A DNA stretch of 64,000 bases. Source: Hymenobacter rigui. Its GTDB lineage: Bacteria; Bacteroidota; Bacteroidia; Cytophagales; Hymenobacteraceae. The notes under the pieces were generated by a model, which saw only the letters and a list, made by a program, of their open reading frames with translations, searched no databases and was not told where the DNA came from. This document shows, piece by piece, positions 45,735 to 53,998 of this stretch (position 1 is the stretch's first letter; every line of letters begins with the position of its first letter). Made by a program: the position numbers and the translations under genes. The stretch is from assembly GCF_003944715.1 (NCBI RefSeq), contig NZ_RWIT01000007.1, positions 1 through 64,000 of the forward strand, given 5' to 3'.

Positions 45735-46283
45735 TTACATGCGGGGTTCCCATTTCACTTCTTCGGCCTGCAGCTCGTGCGCCATCTGGCGGCTGAGCAC
45801 AAAGAGAAAATCGGAGAGACGGTTAAGGTACATTACCACCAGTTCCGCCACGAAGGAATCTTCCTGCAGCTGAATCACGAGGCGCTCGGCCCGGCGGCAT
45901 ACGCAGCGGGCCACATGGGCAAACGAAACGGACTGGTGGCCGCCTGGCAGAATAAATACCCGTAACTCCGGCAGGCCTTCGTTCAGGCGGTCCATTTCCT
46001 GCTCCAGCAACGCCACATCTTCGGCGTGCAGGTCCGGAATTTTCATCTTCGACTTCTCCGGGTCAGAAGCGAGGGAGGCACCAATGGTGAACAGGCGGTC
46101 CTGAATTTCCTTGAGCAGCGGACGGCGCGCGGCATTCACTTCCTGGTCGCGCACAAGTCCGATATAGGAGTTCAACTCGTCAACGGTACCGTAACACTCA
46201 ATGCGCAGGCTGGATTTCGGTACCCGGGTACCACCAATAAGGGATGTGAGGCCCTTATCACCGGTTTTGGTATAGATTTTCAA
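45735..46283 (-). CDS. cob(I)alamin adenosyltransferase, PduO type
   Basis: The 182-residue enzyme transfers the adenosyl group of ATP to cob(I)alamin, making adenosylcobalamin. The PduO/MMAB ATP site is at the N-terminus (IYTKTGDKGLTSLIGG, then R-I-E-C-Y-GTVDELNSYIG). The other signature is C-R-R-A-E-R-L-V-I-Q-L near residue 130. The start is TTG at 46283; the conserved motif begins at residue 3, so no other start fits. Its product is the cofactor of methylmalonyl-CoA mutase (131-4136). It follows the ABC ATPase gene with a 72-bp gap. Confidence 0.93.
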   Translation of the reverse strand: MKIYTKTGDKGLTSLIGGTRVPKSSLRIECYGTVDELNSYIGLVRDQEVNAARRPLLKEIQDRLFTIGASLASDPEKSKMKIPDLHAEDVALLEQEMDRLNEGLPELRVFILPGGHQSVSFAHVARCVCRRAERLVIQLQEDSFVAELVVMYLNRLSDFLFVLSRQMAHELQAEEVKWEPRM

Positions 46284-46355
46284 TCGGGAAGGCAGAAAAA
46301 CGGTGGACGGAAAAGCTTACTACCCGAAACCTCCGGAAATGTTGGCCCGGCTGGC

Positions 46356-47075
46356 TTATTGTCCGGCCAGCTGATGCGTAGCCAAGTCATGGTTGACCAC
46401 GTCGGATTCGACTAGACCGTCGCGCAAACGCACAATCCGGTGCGCGTGCCGGGCGATGTCCTCTTCGTGCGTTACCATGATGATGGTGTTGCCGCGCACG
46501 TATAGGGCCTCGAACAGCTCCATAATCTCATGGCTGGTACGCGTATCGAGGGCACCGGTCGGTTCGTCGGCCAGGATAATGCTGGGACTGTTGACAAGGG
46601 CGCGGGCAATGGCCACCCGTTGGCGCTGTCCGCCCGAAAGCTCATTAGGCTTGTGCAATGCCCGTTCGCCTAGGCCTACATTGCGCAGTGCTTCGCGCGC
46701 CATTTCCTGTCGCTCACTTTTGCCATAACCGGCGTAGATGAGAGGCAGGGCTACGTTATCGAGGGCTGTGGCGCGGGGCAGCAGGTTAAACGACTGGAAT
46801 ACGAAGCCGATTTCCTTATTGCGCACCTCCGCCAGTTGGTTGTCCGTCATGTTGCTCACATCCTTGCCATTGAGGATATACTGCCCTCCCGAAGGCGTAT
46901 CGAGGCAGCCGACAATGTTCATGAGCGTGGACTTGCCGGAGCCTGAAGGTCCCATAAAGGCTACGTACTCGCCGCGCTGAATGGTGATGGAGACAGATTG
47001 CAGCGCATGAATTTCCTCCGTCCCCATCCGGTAGACCTTGGAAATATCAGTGGTTTGGATGACGGGAGGCAGCAT
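46356..47075 (-). CDS. ABC transporter ATP-binding protein (MacB/LolD-like)
   Basis: This 239-residue ATPase has Walker [10 protein letters not shown] near residue 42, Q-loop [11 protein letters not shown], the signature [13 protein letters not shown] near 145, Walker [13 protein letters not shown] and the H-loop VTHEEDIA. Sequence details (GALDT, NEIGFVFQ-type Q-loop) place it with the MacB/LolD/FtsE group, whose permeases extract lipoproteins or export peptides. No permease gene is adjacent, so its membrane partner must be elsewhere. It starts 17 bp after the TPR membrane gene ends. Confidence 0.93.
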   Translation of the reverse strand: MLPPVIQTTDISKVYRMGTEEIHALQSVSITIQRGEYVAFMGPSGSGKSTLMNIVGCLDTPSGGQYILNGKDVSNMTDNQLAEVRNKEIGFVFQSFNLLPRATALDNVALPLIYAGYGKSERQEMAREALRNVGLGERALHKPNELSGGQRQRVAIARALVNSPSIILADEPTGALDTRTSHEIMELFEALYVRGNTIIMVTHEEDIARHAHRIVRLRDGLVESDVVNHDLATHQLAGQ

Positions 47076-47092
47076 AACCAGAGGGCCAGGGG

Positions 47093-50000
47093 TTAGTTCC
47101 AGGGGGCAGCAGCGGTAGCACGAGCCGCACGACGCGCCTCATACTCTGTACGAAAGGTAGCGTAATCTGCGGGGGAAAGCAATGTGCCGAGCCGGTAGAG
47201 TGGTGATTCGGCGTATTCTGTGAGGCCCACGGGTATGGAAGCCAGCACGTATGCCTTCAACAGTACTACGGAGCCAGGGTTGTACTCAATACCGCGCAAC
47301 AGGATGGTGTATGCCTGGTTATACTCCTGGCGACGGGTATAGAAGTCGGCGGCAGCCACTAAGCCGTTTTCGGCGAAAGGAGCCTCACGGGCCAGCTGCT
47401 GATACAGGCGCGCGGCTTCCTTCGGCTGTTGGTCTGCCTCCGCCAGGGCGGCCCGGAAGTACAGCCGCTGAAACAGATCAAATTTCCCGAAGTGCCCGTG
47501 TTGCAGCAACTGGCGCAGTTCCGGCCATTGTTTACCCCGGACATATACCTCACCCCGCAGCGCATTCCAGGCCGACGCCGTGGGCGCGTCAATAGCCGGC
47601 GCGGCTTGCAGCAGGGTTTGCTGCACGGCCGTCAATTGATTCTGCTGGATAGCCCGCGGCAATTGCGCCTGCAGCGCCACCGCGCGCAGGGTAGGGGTAG
47701 TAACAGCGTTGGCAGCCGGAATAATTTCAGCAGCCGGAAGCTCATCTCCCCGAACTACCAGATACTGGGTTTTTAGAGAATCAGGGGACTGGGTAAACTG
47801 CGTACGGAAATCGAGCCCGAGCACGGCCAGCAGCTGGCGGGCCGCTGGTTTTAACTGTTGGTCGGAGCCGGAAAGAACCTGTTCCGCAACCCGTCGGGCC
47901 GAATCGGGCTGGCTGGACAGCGCCAGCGCATAGGCCTCCGGAAGAGCCGCCAAAGCGGAGCCATTCTGACGGGCTTCATTCAGGCGGGTCGCCGCCGGGG
48001 CAGGCAACTGCTGGTCGAGCAGCCACAGGCCCTGCAGCTGCTGATAATAGGCCGTAGCAGGGCTGGAACCGGTTGCCAGAGGAGCTAGAATAGCTTGGGC
48101 GGCTACCGGCCGGCCGCCATAGTGCTGGGTGAAAGCCTGCAGAAACGTAAGCTGATCTAGGTACGCCGCGTTAGCCGGGCGCGCCGCCAAGCGAGACAAC
48201 TGTGCCAGCAGAGTAGTATCATGCTGAAGAGCTAACCCCAAGCCTTGATGGTACAGCCGCGCAAAAGCAGCGGGCGTAAGGCTGGTAGTGGTGTCTGCTG
48301 CCGGGGAATTTTTGGGGGCTTTGCCGGTGAGTCGGGCCAGCAGCAATGTATTGCTGCGGATTGCGTCATCGGGATTATCGGCCGTGGCGCGGGCTACTTC
48401 GTCGGCTTCAGCCCATTGCTGCTTACTGATGAAATAGGCCAGCTGATTCGCCTGAAGCGTAGAGTTATCGGAAGCCGCGGCTTCGGCCCGGTTCCAGTAG
48501 AAAGCCACCGAATCGGTGAGGGTAGAGCGGGCAAACAGTTGCGCCATGTCGCCATTGAGGGCGGCGCTGCCCGGCGTAGCCTTCAGGGCACTGCGTAACA
48601 CGGCCAGCCGGTCGAAGAAGTCAGGAAGCTCGTTGTATAGAGCGGCCAGACGCAAGGAAATCTTCTCGGAAGGCCGCCGGGCCAGGGCGCGGCGCAGGAT
48701 GTTGATTTCATTCTGCCGTTGCAGGCGGAAGCGGTACAGCGCCGCCCGTCCGAGACTGGCCTTGTGGTTATGCTGGTCGAGCAAGTCACTCTCCGCATAG
48801 TAGCGTTCCGCCAGCAGCGCCTGCGACAAATCATCGGGGGCATATTCACTTTCCAGCCGCGACAGGTCGCCCAGGTTGTTGAAGGTGGCCGCCTGTACTT
48901 GGTCGAGCAGGAAGAAGTTGTTGCGCAGGGATACCGCCGCCACGGCCGCAATGCCTACGATGTACATGGCGTAAAACGGAAACCGCCGCGGCTCAAACAC
49001 CACCCGATACACGGGCAGCTTACGGCGCAGCAGCGGGGCAAAATTCAGCAATACATACAGCAGGAAAGCGCCACCCACGCACAGAAACGCCAATACCGTG
49101 AAGTCGCGGCCAGCCTGCAGCATGGGGTCGTTGGCGGTGGCCAGCGCGTAGCCCAGCACGGCCGCAGCCAGCAGCACCAGCACACCATACAGCGTAGGGG
49201 CCGCCCCCGGATACGGCAGCCATTCTTGGAAAGTAGCAGCCCGGCGACTGAGGCCTAACCAGCCCACCAGCACCGCCGGAATCAGCAGCACGTAGGGGTC
49301 GAGGTGCAGGCCCGGTAAAACCAGCAGTTCAGTCTGACTCAGGTAATACAGCAGCAGCATACCCAGGTACAGGCCACTGGCCAGCAGGAAGGGCCACAAC
49401 CCGTATCGGCTACCAGGGTTGTCGGCCTGGGTGTTCAGCCACAGCAGACCGTGAATGTTCTCAAACGCCACCCACAGTACCAGCAAAGCAAAGGCAACAG
49501 CGCCACTGGCCGTGAAAAATGCACTCAGGTGCAGTGCCGTGACTTCAGCCGGATTCGGGTTGTGCAGGAACAGCACTGCGCCAAGCGCCCCCACTAATGC
49601 CGCAAACAGGCCCAGCCGGGACAGAAAGGGTACTTCAGGCCGGAAAGCATGGAAATAATAAGCCGGCAGCCCCAGCACAACCAATGCCAGCAGCAGGAAA
49701 TACTGCTTCTGCCCGTTGAAAATATCCAGCAGATCCGCATTCAGCGACATCAGCAGGAAAATCACAAGGGCCATACCCGCAATAAACGCCGGGCGGACCA
49801 GGCTGCTTATTACGGCTAGAAAATACACCAGCGCCACGCCCAGTAGGGCTACTAATACTCCGGCCGCCTCCGGCTGCAGAAACGGACCCGCCACATCATA
49901 CGTCTGGGTAACCAGGTAACCATTGGCCTGCACGGGCAGCTTCTGCACCCCCACCGCTACCTGAGCCACGGTAATGGGTACAGGGGTAAGCTGGGTAACT

Positions 50001-50152
50001 GGCCGAATGGGCAGCACCGCATCATCGGCGGTGAAATAGTGCCAGCCAACCAGCGTCACAGCCAGGGCAACGCACAGAGCCAGTACTACTAGGGGCGCGC
50101 GCCATAGTGTGGGGCGGGCTGAGGCGGCGGCGGAGAGGAGAGGAGCAGGCAC
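47093..50152 (-). CDS. large multi-spanning membrane protein with TPR region, hypothetical
   Basis: The 1019-residue product has about a dozen hydrophobic helices in residues 20-410 (for example [20 protein letters not shown] and [18 protein letters not shown]). A long soluble helical region follows (about 430-1000) rich in TPR-like A/L pairs ([35 protein letters not shown]). I do not recognise a named family. It starts with GTG at 50152, 6 bp after the gatC stop, and the ABC ATPase gene follows closely, so the three are probably co-transcribed. The soluble part may be a protein-docking platform. Confidence 0.8.
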   Translation of the reverse strand: MPAPLLSAAASARPTLWRAPLVVLALCVALAVTLVGWHYFTADDAVLPIRPVTQLTPVPITVAQVAVGVQKLPVQANGYLVTQTYDVAGPFLQPEAAGVLVALLGVALVYFLAVISSLVRPAFIAGMALVIFLLMSLNADLLDIFNGQKQYFLLLALVVLGLPAYYFHAFRPEVPFLSRLGLFAALVGALGAVLFLHNPNPAEVTALHLSAFFTASGAVAFALLVLWVAFENIHGLLWLNTQADNPGSRYGLWPFLLASGLYLGMLLLYYLSQTELLVLPGLHLDPYVLLIPAVLVGWLGLSRRAATFQEWLPYPGAAPTLYGVLVLLAAAVLGYALATANDPMLQAGRDFTVLAFLCVGGAFLLYVLLNFAPLLRRKLPVYRVVFEPRRFPFYAMYIVGIAAVAAVSLRNNFFLLDQVQAATFNNLGDLSRLESEYAPDDLSQALLAERYYAESDLLDQHNHKASLGRAALYRFRLQRQNEINILRRALARRPSEKISLRLAALYNELPDFFDRLAVLRSALKATPGSAALNGDMAQLFARSTLTDSVAFYWNRAEAAASDNSTLQANQLAYFISKQQWAEADEVARATADNPDDAIRSNTLLLARLTGKAPKNSPAADTTTSLTPAAFARLYHQGLGLALQHDTTLLAQLSRLAARPANAAYLDQLTFLQAFTQHYGGRPVAAQAILAPLATGSSPATAYYQQLQGLWLLDQQLPAPAATRLNEARQNGSALAALPEAYALALSSQPDSARRVAEQVLSGSDQQLKPAARQLLAVLGLDFRTQFTQSPDSLKTQYLVVRGDELPAAEIIPAANAVTTPTLRAVALQAQLPRAIQQNQLTAVQQTLLQAAPAIDAPTASAWNALRGEVYVRGKQWPELRQLLQHGHFGKFDLFQRLYFRAALAEADQQPKEAARLYQQLAREAPFAENGLVAAADFYTRRQEYNQAYTILLRGIEYNPGSVVLLKAYVLASIPVGLTEYAESPLYRLGTLLSPADYATFRTEYEARRAARATAAAPWN

Positions 50153-50158
50153 CAGGAG

Positions 50159-50446
50159 TTATTCCAGCACTTTCGGTACGCGGAAATAATCAGAGTCCTT
50201 GCGGGGCGCATTGCTCAGGCCAGCCTGATGGCTTACCGTATTCTGCGCTTCATCGGGACGCAGTACGTTTATCTCCTGCGACAAATGCACCAGCGGCTCC
50301 ACGTCATCCGTATTCAGCTGGCGCAGCTGGTCAACCCAGTCCAGAATCTTGTTTAGGTCGCCGAGCATCTGCTGCTCTTTGGTGTCGTCGAATTCGAGGC
50401 GGGCCAGGTGGGCCAGGCCCCGCAGGGTGTTCAGGTCGGTGCTCAC
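50159..50446 (-). CDS. gatC: Asp-tRNA(Asn)/Glu-tRNA(Gln) amidotransferase subunit C
   Basis: The 95-residue protein is the small stabilising subunit of the GatCAB complex that converts mischarged Glu-tRNA(Gln) or Asp-tRNA(Asn) to the correct amide form. It has the typical LAHLARLEFDD start, the L-N-K-I-L-D-W-V-D-Q-L motif, and the C-terminal LRPDEAQNT and FRVPKVLE segments. GTG 50446 is the only start that includes the family N-terminus. A TACTTTTG box is 28 nt upstream. GatA and GatB genes are elsewhere. It heads a run of closely spaced minus-strand genes. Confidence 0.95.
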   Translation of the reverse strand: MSTDLNTLRGLAHLARLEFDDTKEQQMLGDLNKILDWVDQLRQLNTDDVEPLVHLSQEINVLRPDEAQNTVSHQAGLSNAPRKDSDYFRVPKVLE

Positions 50447-50474
50447 AATACAGGAGATATAGTCAGGAGGAAGA

Positions 50475-50482
50475 CAAAAGTA
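50475..50482 (-). promoter_or_regulatory. -7 box TACTTTTG for gatC
   Basis: CAAAAGTA on the plus strand; a full TAnnTTTG match on the minus strand 28 nt before the GTG at 50446. Confidence 0.6.
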
Positions 50483-50508
50483 AGAAGTCCGGAGCGGGAT
50501 TGGCCGCC

Positions 50509-51333
50509 TCAGGCCGAAGTACGCTCCCGAACCGGCTCCGGAGTTTTTTTCGCTACGGGCTGGCGCCAGGTACTGGCTTCCGGGATTCCGCCGGCTTCGG
50601 GCCGCAGGGCACTGGAGATGATGTCGTAGGCCTGCTGTTTAAGAGCCGGGGCATCGGCTACCGTCAGGCCGGTAGTCGGGAGCGGTGCATGCATGATGAT
50701 GGCCAGCGGCGAGTACCGTACCCGCAGCCCGTTTACATCGGGCATGAAGCGGTGATTGAGTGGCATAGTAACCGGCACCACCGGCACTCCCGTGGCAATA
50801 GCCAGCTGGAAAGCCCCATCCTTGAACTCATCCAGCTGCTGACCAGGGTGCTTGCCAATACGGCCCTCCGGAAAAATAACCACCGAGCGGCCGGCTTCCA
50901 GCGTCCGGCGGGCCTGCACCATGGCCCGGCCCCGGCTCACGGCACTGTCACGGTCCACGGTGATGTACACACTCCCGAAAATAGGCCCCCAGAGCGGCAC
51001 GGTGGCCAGAGAGCTTTTACCCATAATATTCAGCCAGCCCGGAATAGTGCGGAATAGCAGTGGAATATCGATGTAGGAGCTGTGATTGGCCACGTACACG
51101 CAGGGTTGCCCGGCGGGCAGTGGCTGTTTACGCACAGTTTCAACGGGCATGCCCCACATGAAAATAAACAGCCGGGCCCACTGCCGGTTCAGGGCGTGCA
51201 GGTAGCGGTGCCACTGCGGACGGCGGCTCAGCAGCCACTGCAGCGGATACGTAACCACGAAAGGCATTACAAACCAGAAGGTAGCCCAGGTGGTGTACAG
51301 TCGGTGACCGATATAGCGAAGCAGGCGCGACAT
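50509..51333 (-). CDS. plsC: 1-acyl-sn-glycerol-3-phosphate acyltransferase (PlsC family)
   Basis: This 274-residue membrane enzyme adds the second acyl chain in phospholipid synthesis. It has an N-terminal hydrophobic segment (TWATFWFVMPFVVTYPLQWL), the acyltransferase motif I NHSSYID (NHx4D), motif II near SVYITVDRD, motif III FPEGRIG and a later V-P-V-V-P-V-T-M. The C-terminal 25 residues are Pro/basic and probably unstructured. ATG 51333 is chosen; a TACTTTTG box ends only 5 nt upstream, which implies a leaderless mRNA starting at or near the ATG. Other lysophospholipid acyltransferases have the same motifs, so the acceptor is inferred. Confidence 0.9.
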   Translation of the reverse strand: MSRLLRYIGHRLYTTWATFWFVMPFVVTYPLQWLLSRRPQWHRYLHALNRQWARLFIFMWGMPVETVRKQPLPAGQPCVYVANHSSYIDIPLLFRTIPGWLNIMGKSSLATVPLWGPIFGSVYITVDRDSAVSRGRAMVQARRTLEAGRSVVIFPEGRIGKHPGQQLDEFKDGAFQLAIATGVPVVPVTMPLNHRFMPDVNGLRVRYSPLAIIMHAPLPTTGLTVADAPALKQQAYDIISSALRPEAGGIPEASTWRQPVAKKTPEPVRERTSA

Positions 51334-51338
51334 ACGCA

Positions 51339-51346
51339 CAAAAGTA
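51339..51346 (-). promoter_or_regulatory. -7 box TACTTTTG directly before the plsC ATG
   Basis: CAAAAGTA on the plus strand, a full match to TAnnTTTG, separated from ATG 51333 by 5 nt. Transcription would begin at or next to the start codon. Confidence 0.6.
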
Positions 51347-51437
51347 CAGGGTAATGAGTGGAAACCAGTAAAGCCGGCCAATAACCGCGCTACTGCGTGA
51401 ACAACGTATGAACCGGCTGTACTTCCTCCCGATGAGC

Positions 51438-52010
51438 TTATATACCCAGCAGGCGGGCCGCTTTCAGCAAACCGGCTATGCTGATGGCATCCGTAATTCG
51501 ACCGTCCATCACCAATTGCACGGCCTGCTGCAATGGAAGCTTCCAGAGGCGCAGGTCTTCGGTTTCTTCCGGCTCCACCTCACCCTGCTCCAGATCCTGC
51601 GCCAGGAACACGAAGCCTTCCTCGTCGGTCACGGAGTTGGAGGTGTGCAGGCGCATGATGTTAGTCCAGCGTCCGGCCAGCAGACCAGTTTCCTCTTTCA
51701 GCTCCCGCTGCGCTGAGGCCAGAATATCCAGCTCTACGGGGCCGCCTCCCATCGGAATTTCCCAGCTGTACTCACTGAGGGTGTAGCGGTACTGACCCAC
51801 CAGCCAGGTGTTGCCATCAGCATCCACCGGAATAATTCCCAGGGCTTTGTTTTTCATTGACACCACCCCGTAGATGCCGGGGTTGCCGGCCGGGTTGGTA
51901 ATCTGGTCTTCGCGCACCCGAATCCAGGGGTTTTGGTATTTCAGCTCGGTGCCGTGCACCTGCCAGGGGTTGTGGTTCTCGTCGATTTCGGGAGAGGAAG
52001 AGCTAGTCAT
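51438..52010 (-). CDS. NUDIX hydrolase (ADP-ribose pyrophosphatase-like)
   Basis: The 190-residue enzyme has a Nudix helix with RELKEETG preceded by a Gly-rich loop (EIPMGGGPVE), and the strand pattern of the ADP-ribose pyrophosphatase group (Y-Q-N-P-W-I-R-V-R-E-D, Q-Y-R-Y-T-L-S-E-Y-S-W-E). These enzymes cut nucleoside diphosphates linked to other groups, and the E-x-E-E core binds Mg2+. ATG 52010 is preferred to the frame opening at 52157 because a TACCTTTG box lies 30 nt upstream. It is a single-gene unit. Confidence 0.9.
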   Translation of the reverse strand: MTSSSSPEIDENHNPWQVHGTELKYQNPWIRVREDQITNPAGNPGIYGVVSMKNKALGIIPVDADGNTWLVGQYRYTLSEYSWEIPMGGGPVELDILASAQRELKEETGLLAGRWTNIMRLHTSNSVTDEEGFVFLAQDLEQGEVEPEETEDLRLWKLPLQQAVQLVMDGRITDAISIAGLLKAARLLGI

Positions 52011-52040
52011 ATACGGAAAGGATGTAGCGTAAACAGAAGC

Positions 52041-52048
52041 CAAAGGTA
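52041..52048 (-). promoter_or_regulatory. -7 box TACCTTTG (minus strand)
   Basis: CAAAGGTA on the plus strand is a full TAnnTTTG match 30 nt before ATG 52010 of the NUDIX gene. Confidence 0.6.
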
Positions 52049-52162
52049 CGCCGCTCAGCCACTCCGTCACCAGTGTTTTCTCTCTCGCCGGGCGGAATGC
52101 ACCGTTGGCCGGGTATGGTAAAGCATTGATCAAATAAAACAGGGGAAGCTTCCGCAATCCTA

Positions 52163-52170
52163 TACCTTTG
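52163..52170 (+). promoter_or_regulatory. orphan -7 box TACCTTTG
   Basis: A full TAnnTTTG match on the plus strand with no coding gene before the next terminator at 52295-52320. It is the proposed promoter of the small-RNA candidate. Confidence 0.4.
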
Positions 52171-52173
52171 ACT

Positions 52174-52320
52174 TACTAATTATTCAGCGCGCGTAGGGTT
52201 TATGGAAAGGAAGGCTCTTACCGCGTAGTGTTGGCTTCCGGCAAAAGGAGTAGGGTGGATGAATGAAATTTTGCCGGCCAATGCGACGGAAAAGGCCGCT
52301 GCCTCGGGCAGCGGCTTTTT
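52174..52320 (+). ncRNA. candidate small RNA between promoter box and terminator
   Basis: The region runs from just after TACCTTTG (52163-52170) to the end of a strong terminator (52295-52320), about 147 nt. It lies in a 449-bp spacer (52011-52459) between divergent genes, with no convincing reading frame inside. A GGAAG/CTTCC pair hints at an internal stem. It matches no RNA class I can recognise (not tmRNA, RNase P, 6S or SRP by visible motifs). Alternative: a short leader peptide, since a 39-codon frame starts at ATG 52259 and runs through the terminator. Confidence 0.35.
52295..52320 (+). terminator. orphan intrinsic terminator
   Basis: Perfect 9-bp GC stem GCCGCTGCC (52295-52303) with GGCAGCGGC (52307-52315), a 3-nt loop and a T run. 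No annotated gene lies upstream on this strand before it. Confidence 0.85.
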
Positions 52321-52459
52321 TATTTTCTGTCAGGGTAGTGGAGCCGGCCGGGCGGCGCAGGCCCGAATCCTGTAAGCAGGCTACCTCAACCCTGAGCAAA
52401 ACAGGTGCGTACCATTCTATTGCCAGTCGTTCACATTCCGGCTGTTGCTCTCCTGTTGT

Positions 52460-52702
52460 ATGGCCAATCAACCCAAGAACCAGAACGCGCAATCACAACC
52501 CGGCGACCCGTTGTTCAACCTGAAACATGCCGAAGCTGAATCGGCGCTGATTCAAAACACCGGCGGCCTGGGCCCCACTTCCAACGAATACATCACTACG
52601 GATGAGGACGCAGACCTTGACGAAGGACCCCGCGATAAGCAGGGCTTCCGGCGGGGCGAGTCCGCTGCCCCTGAAACCGGCTCTACTGCCGGCCGTCACT
52701 AG
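52460..52702 (+). CDS. small acidic hydrophilic protein, hypothetical
   Basis: The 80-residue product is polar and acidic in the middle (TSNEYITTDEDADLDEGP), with Gly/Pro and charged ends, and is probably disordered. No family is recognised. ATG 52460 (MANQPKNQNAQSQPG) is preferred over a codon 15 nt earlier. A clean terminator follows 45 bp after the stop, which supports a real transcript. It is next to rnhB but separated by that terminator. Confidence 0.55.
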   Translation: MANQPKNQNAQSQPGDPLFNLKHAEAESALIQNTGGLGPTSNEYITTDEDADLDEGPRDKQGFRRGESAAPETGSTAGRH

Positions 52703-52747
52703 CCTAGCCGCTGTGCCCTGTGCATAGCCCCTGATTATATAAACTCG

Positions 52748-52788
52748 AAAAGCCTCTGCGGGCGCTACGGCCGTCGCAGAGGCTTTTT
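52748..52788 (+). terminator. intrinsic terminator
   Basis: Stem AGCCTCTGCG (52751-52760) with CGCAGAGGCT (52775-52784), preceded by AAA and followed by a T run. It ends the small acidic protein transcript. Confidence 0.88.
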
Positions 52789-52822
52789 GCTGCTCCAGGC
52801 GTGGCCGCCGGCCCCGCACGCG

Positions 52823-52830
52823 TATTTTTG
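52823..52830 (+). promoter_or_regulatory. -7 box TATTTTTG directly before the rnhB ATG
   Basis: A full TAnnTTTG match whose last base is 5 nt before ATG 52836. The transcript should begin at or within a few bases of the start codon. Confidence 0.6.
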
Positions 52831-52835
52831 CGCTT

Positions 52836-53411
52836 ATGTTACGTGATTCACATACCGGTGAGCCGCTGGAAGCCGGCCTGGACGAAGCCGGACGGGGCTG
52901 CCTGGCCGGGCCGGTGTTTGCCGCCGCCGTTATTCTGCCGCCCGATTTTGCGCCCCACTACCTCAATGACTCCAAGCAGATGACGGCCCGACGGCGCGAG
53001 CTAATGCGGGAGGAAATCTGCCAGGAGGCGGTGGCCTGGGCCGTGGCCGAAGCCTCACCTGAGGAAATTGCCAGCATCAATATTGCGCAGGCAAGCTACC
53101 TGGCGATGCACCGGGCCGTAGCCCAACTGGCCGTAGTGCCTACCCACCTGCTGGTAGATGGCAACCGGTTCCGGGCACATGCCACATTGCCGCACACCTG
53201 CATTATCGGGGGCGACGGGCTGTACCGCAATATTGCGGCAGCCTCCGTGCTAGCCAAAACCTTTCGCGACGAGCGAATGACGGAACTGGCCGCCCAGTAC
53301 CCCCACTATGGCTGGGAGCAGAATGCGGGCTACCCCACCGCCCGGCACCGCGCCGCCATCCGGGAATTTGGCCCAACTGTACATCACCGCATGGGTTTTC
53401 GACTGCTGTAG
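52836..53411 (+). CDS. rnhB: ribonuclease HII
   Basis: This 191-residue enzyme cuts the RNA strand of RNA-DNA hybrids and removes single ribonucleotides from DNA. The catalytic DE pair is in GLDEAGRGCLAGPV (residues 14-27); other family segments are LNDSKQM, LLVDGN and KTFRDERM, then the C-terminal NAGYPTARHR and F-G-P-T-V-H-H-R. It starts at ATG 52836, right after its own promoter box and behind a terminator, so it is an independent, probably leaderless gene. A long-stem terminator follows. Confidence 0.96.
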   Translation: MLRDSHTGEPLEAGLDEAGRGCLAGPVFAAAVILPPDFAPHYLNDSKQMTARRRELMREEICQEAVAWAVAEASPEEIASINIAQASYLAMHRAVAQLAVVPTHLLVDGNRFRAHATLPHTCIIGGDGLYRNIAAASVLAKTFRDERMTELAAQYPHYGWEQNAGYPTARHRAAIREFGPTVHHRMGFRLL

Positions 53412-53429
53412 TCACATCGAATAAAAAGA

Positions 53430-53493
53430 AAAAGGGAGCCCCCGATACCGTCCAATGGTTTTGCAACCGGAACGGCGTCGGGGGCTCCCTTTT
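53430..53493. terminator. long-stem bidirectional terminator
   Basis: Perfect 16-bp stem (53430-53445 with 53478-53493), AAAAGGGAGC... pairing with ...GCTCCCTTTT. It lies between the convergent rnhB and response-regulator genes. The 32-nt loop includes a smaller ACCG-type palindrome. Confidence 0.85.
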
Positions 53494-53504
53494 GCTACAG
53501 GCGG

Positions 53505-53948
53505 CTACTCCTTCAGTCTCAGCAGATCCAGAAACAGACTGAAGCCATCGACGGAAGTGCCGCCTTCGCCAAAGCTTTCAAAGCTCAGCGGTTTGATAAT
53601 ATATCCGCTTACAGCTAGGTCCTGAGCTTTCAGCCGGTCGGTTTCCAGGTCGGAGGTGGTGGTGATAAACACATTTAGGCCCACGAAATCGGGGTCGGAG
53701 CGGAGAATTTCGAGTAGCTCCAGACCATTCATGCGGGGCATATTCAGGTCAAGCATTACCACGTTCGGCTTCGGAATACGCTCCTGCCCACCTTCGCCGC
53801 GCAGCATGTTCAGGGCTTCGCGGCCGTTGCGGGCCACATGCAAGGGTACCGTTACATTATGCTTGCGCAGCTCCCGCTGCACGTTCATGATATCCATCTG
53901 GTCATCCTCGACCAGCAGGATGCTCGGTTGGTCCGCTTCAGAGTTCAT
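53505..53948 (-). CDS. single-domain response regulator (CheY-like)
   Basis: The 147-residue protein is a receiver domain alone. The acidic pocket is LLVEDDQMD near residues 11-19, the phospho-accepting Asp is in VVMLDLNMPRMNG near residue 66, and the conserved Lys is in GYIIKPLSFE. The subgroup (DDQMDIMNVQRELRKHN) is that of the Rcp1-like receivers, which often act with phytochrome-like or CHASE3 kinases. It lies 50 bp downstream of the histidine-kinase gene on the same strand, so it is the likely partner. There is no DNA-binding domain. Confidence 0.93.
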   Translation of the reverse strand: MNSEADQPSILLVEDDQMDIMNVQRELRKHNVTVPLHVARNGREALNMLRGEGGQERIPKPNVVMLDLNMPRMNGLELLEILRSDPDFVGLNVFITTTSDLETDRLKAQDLAVSGYIIKPLSFESFGEGGTSVDGFSLFLDLLRLKE

Positions 53949-53998
53949 AAAGAAGTACGCAAAATAAAGGCCGCCAGCGGCAAAGGTGTATACGGCAA

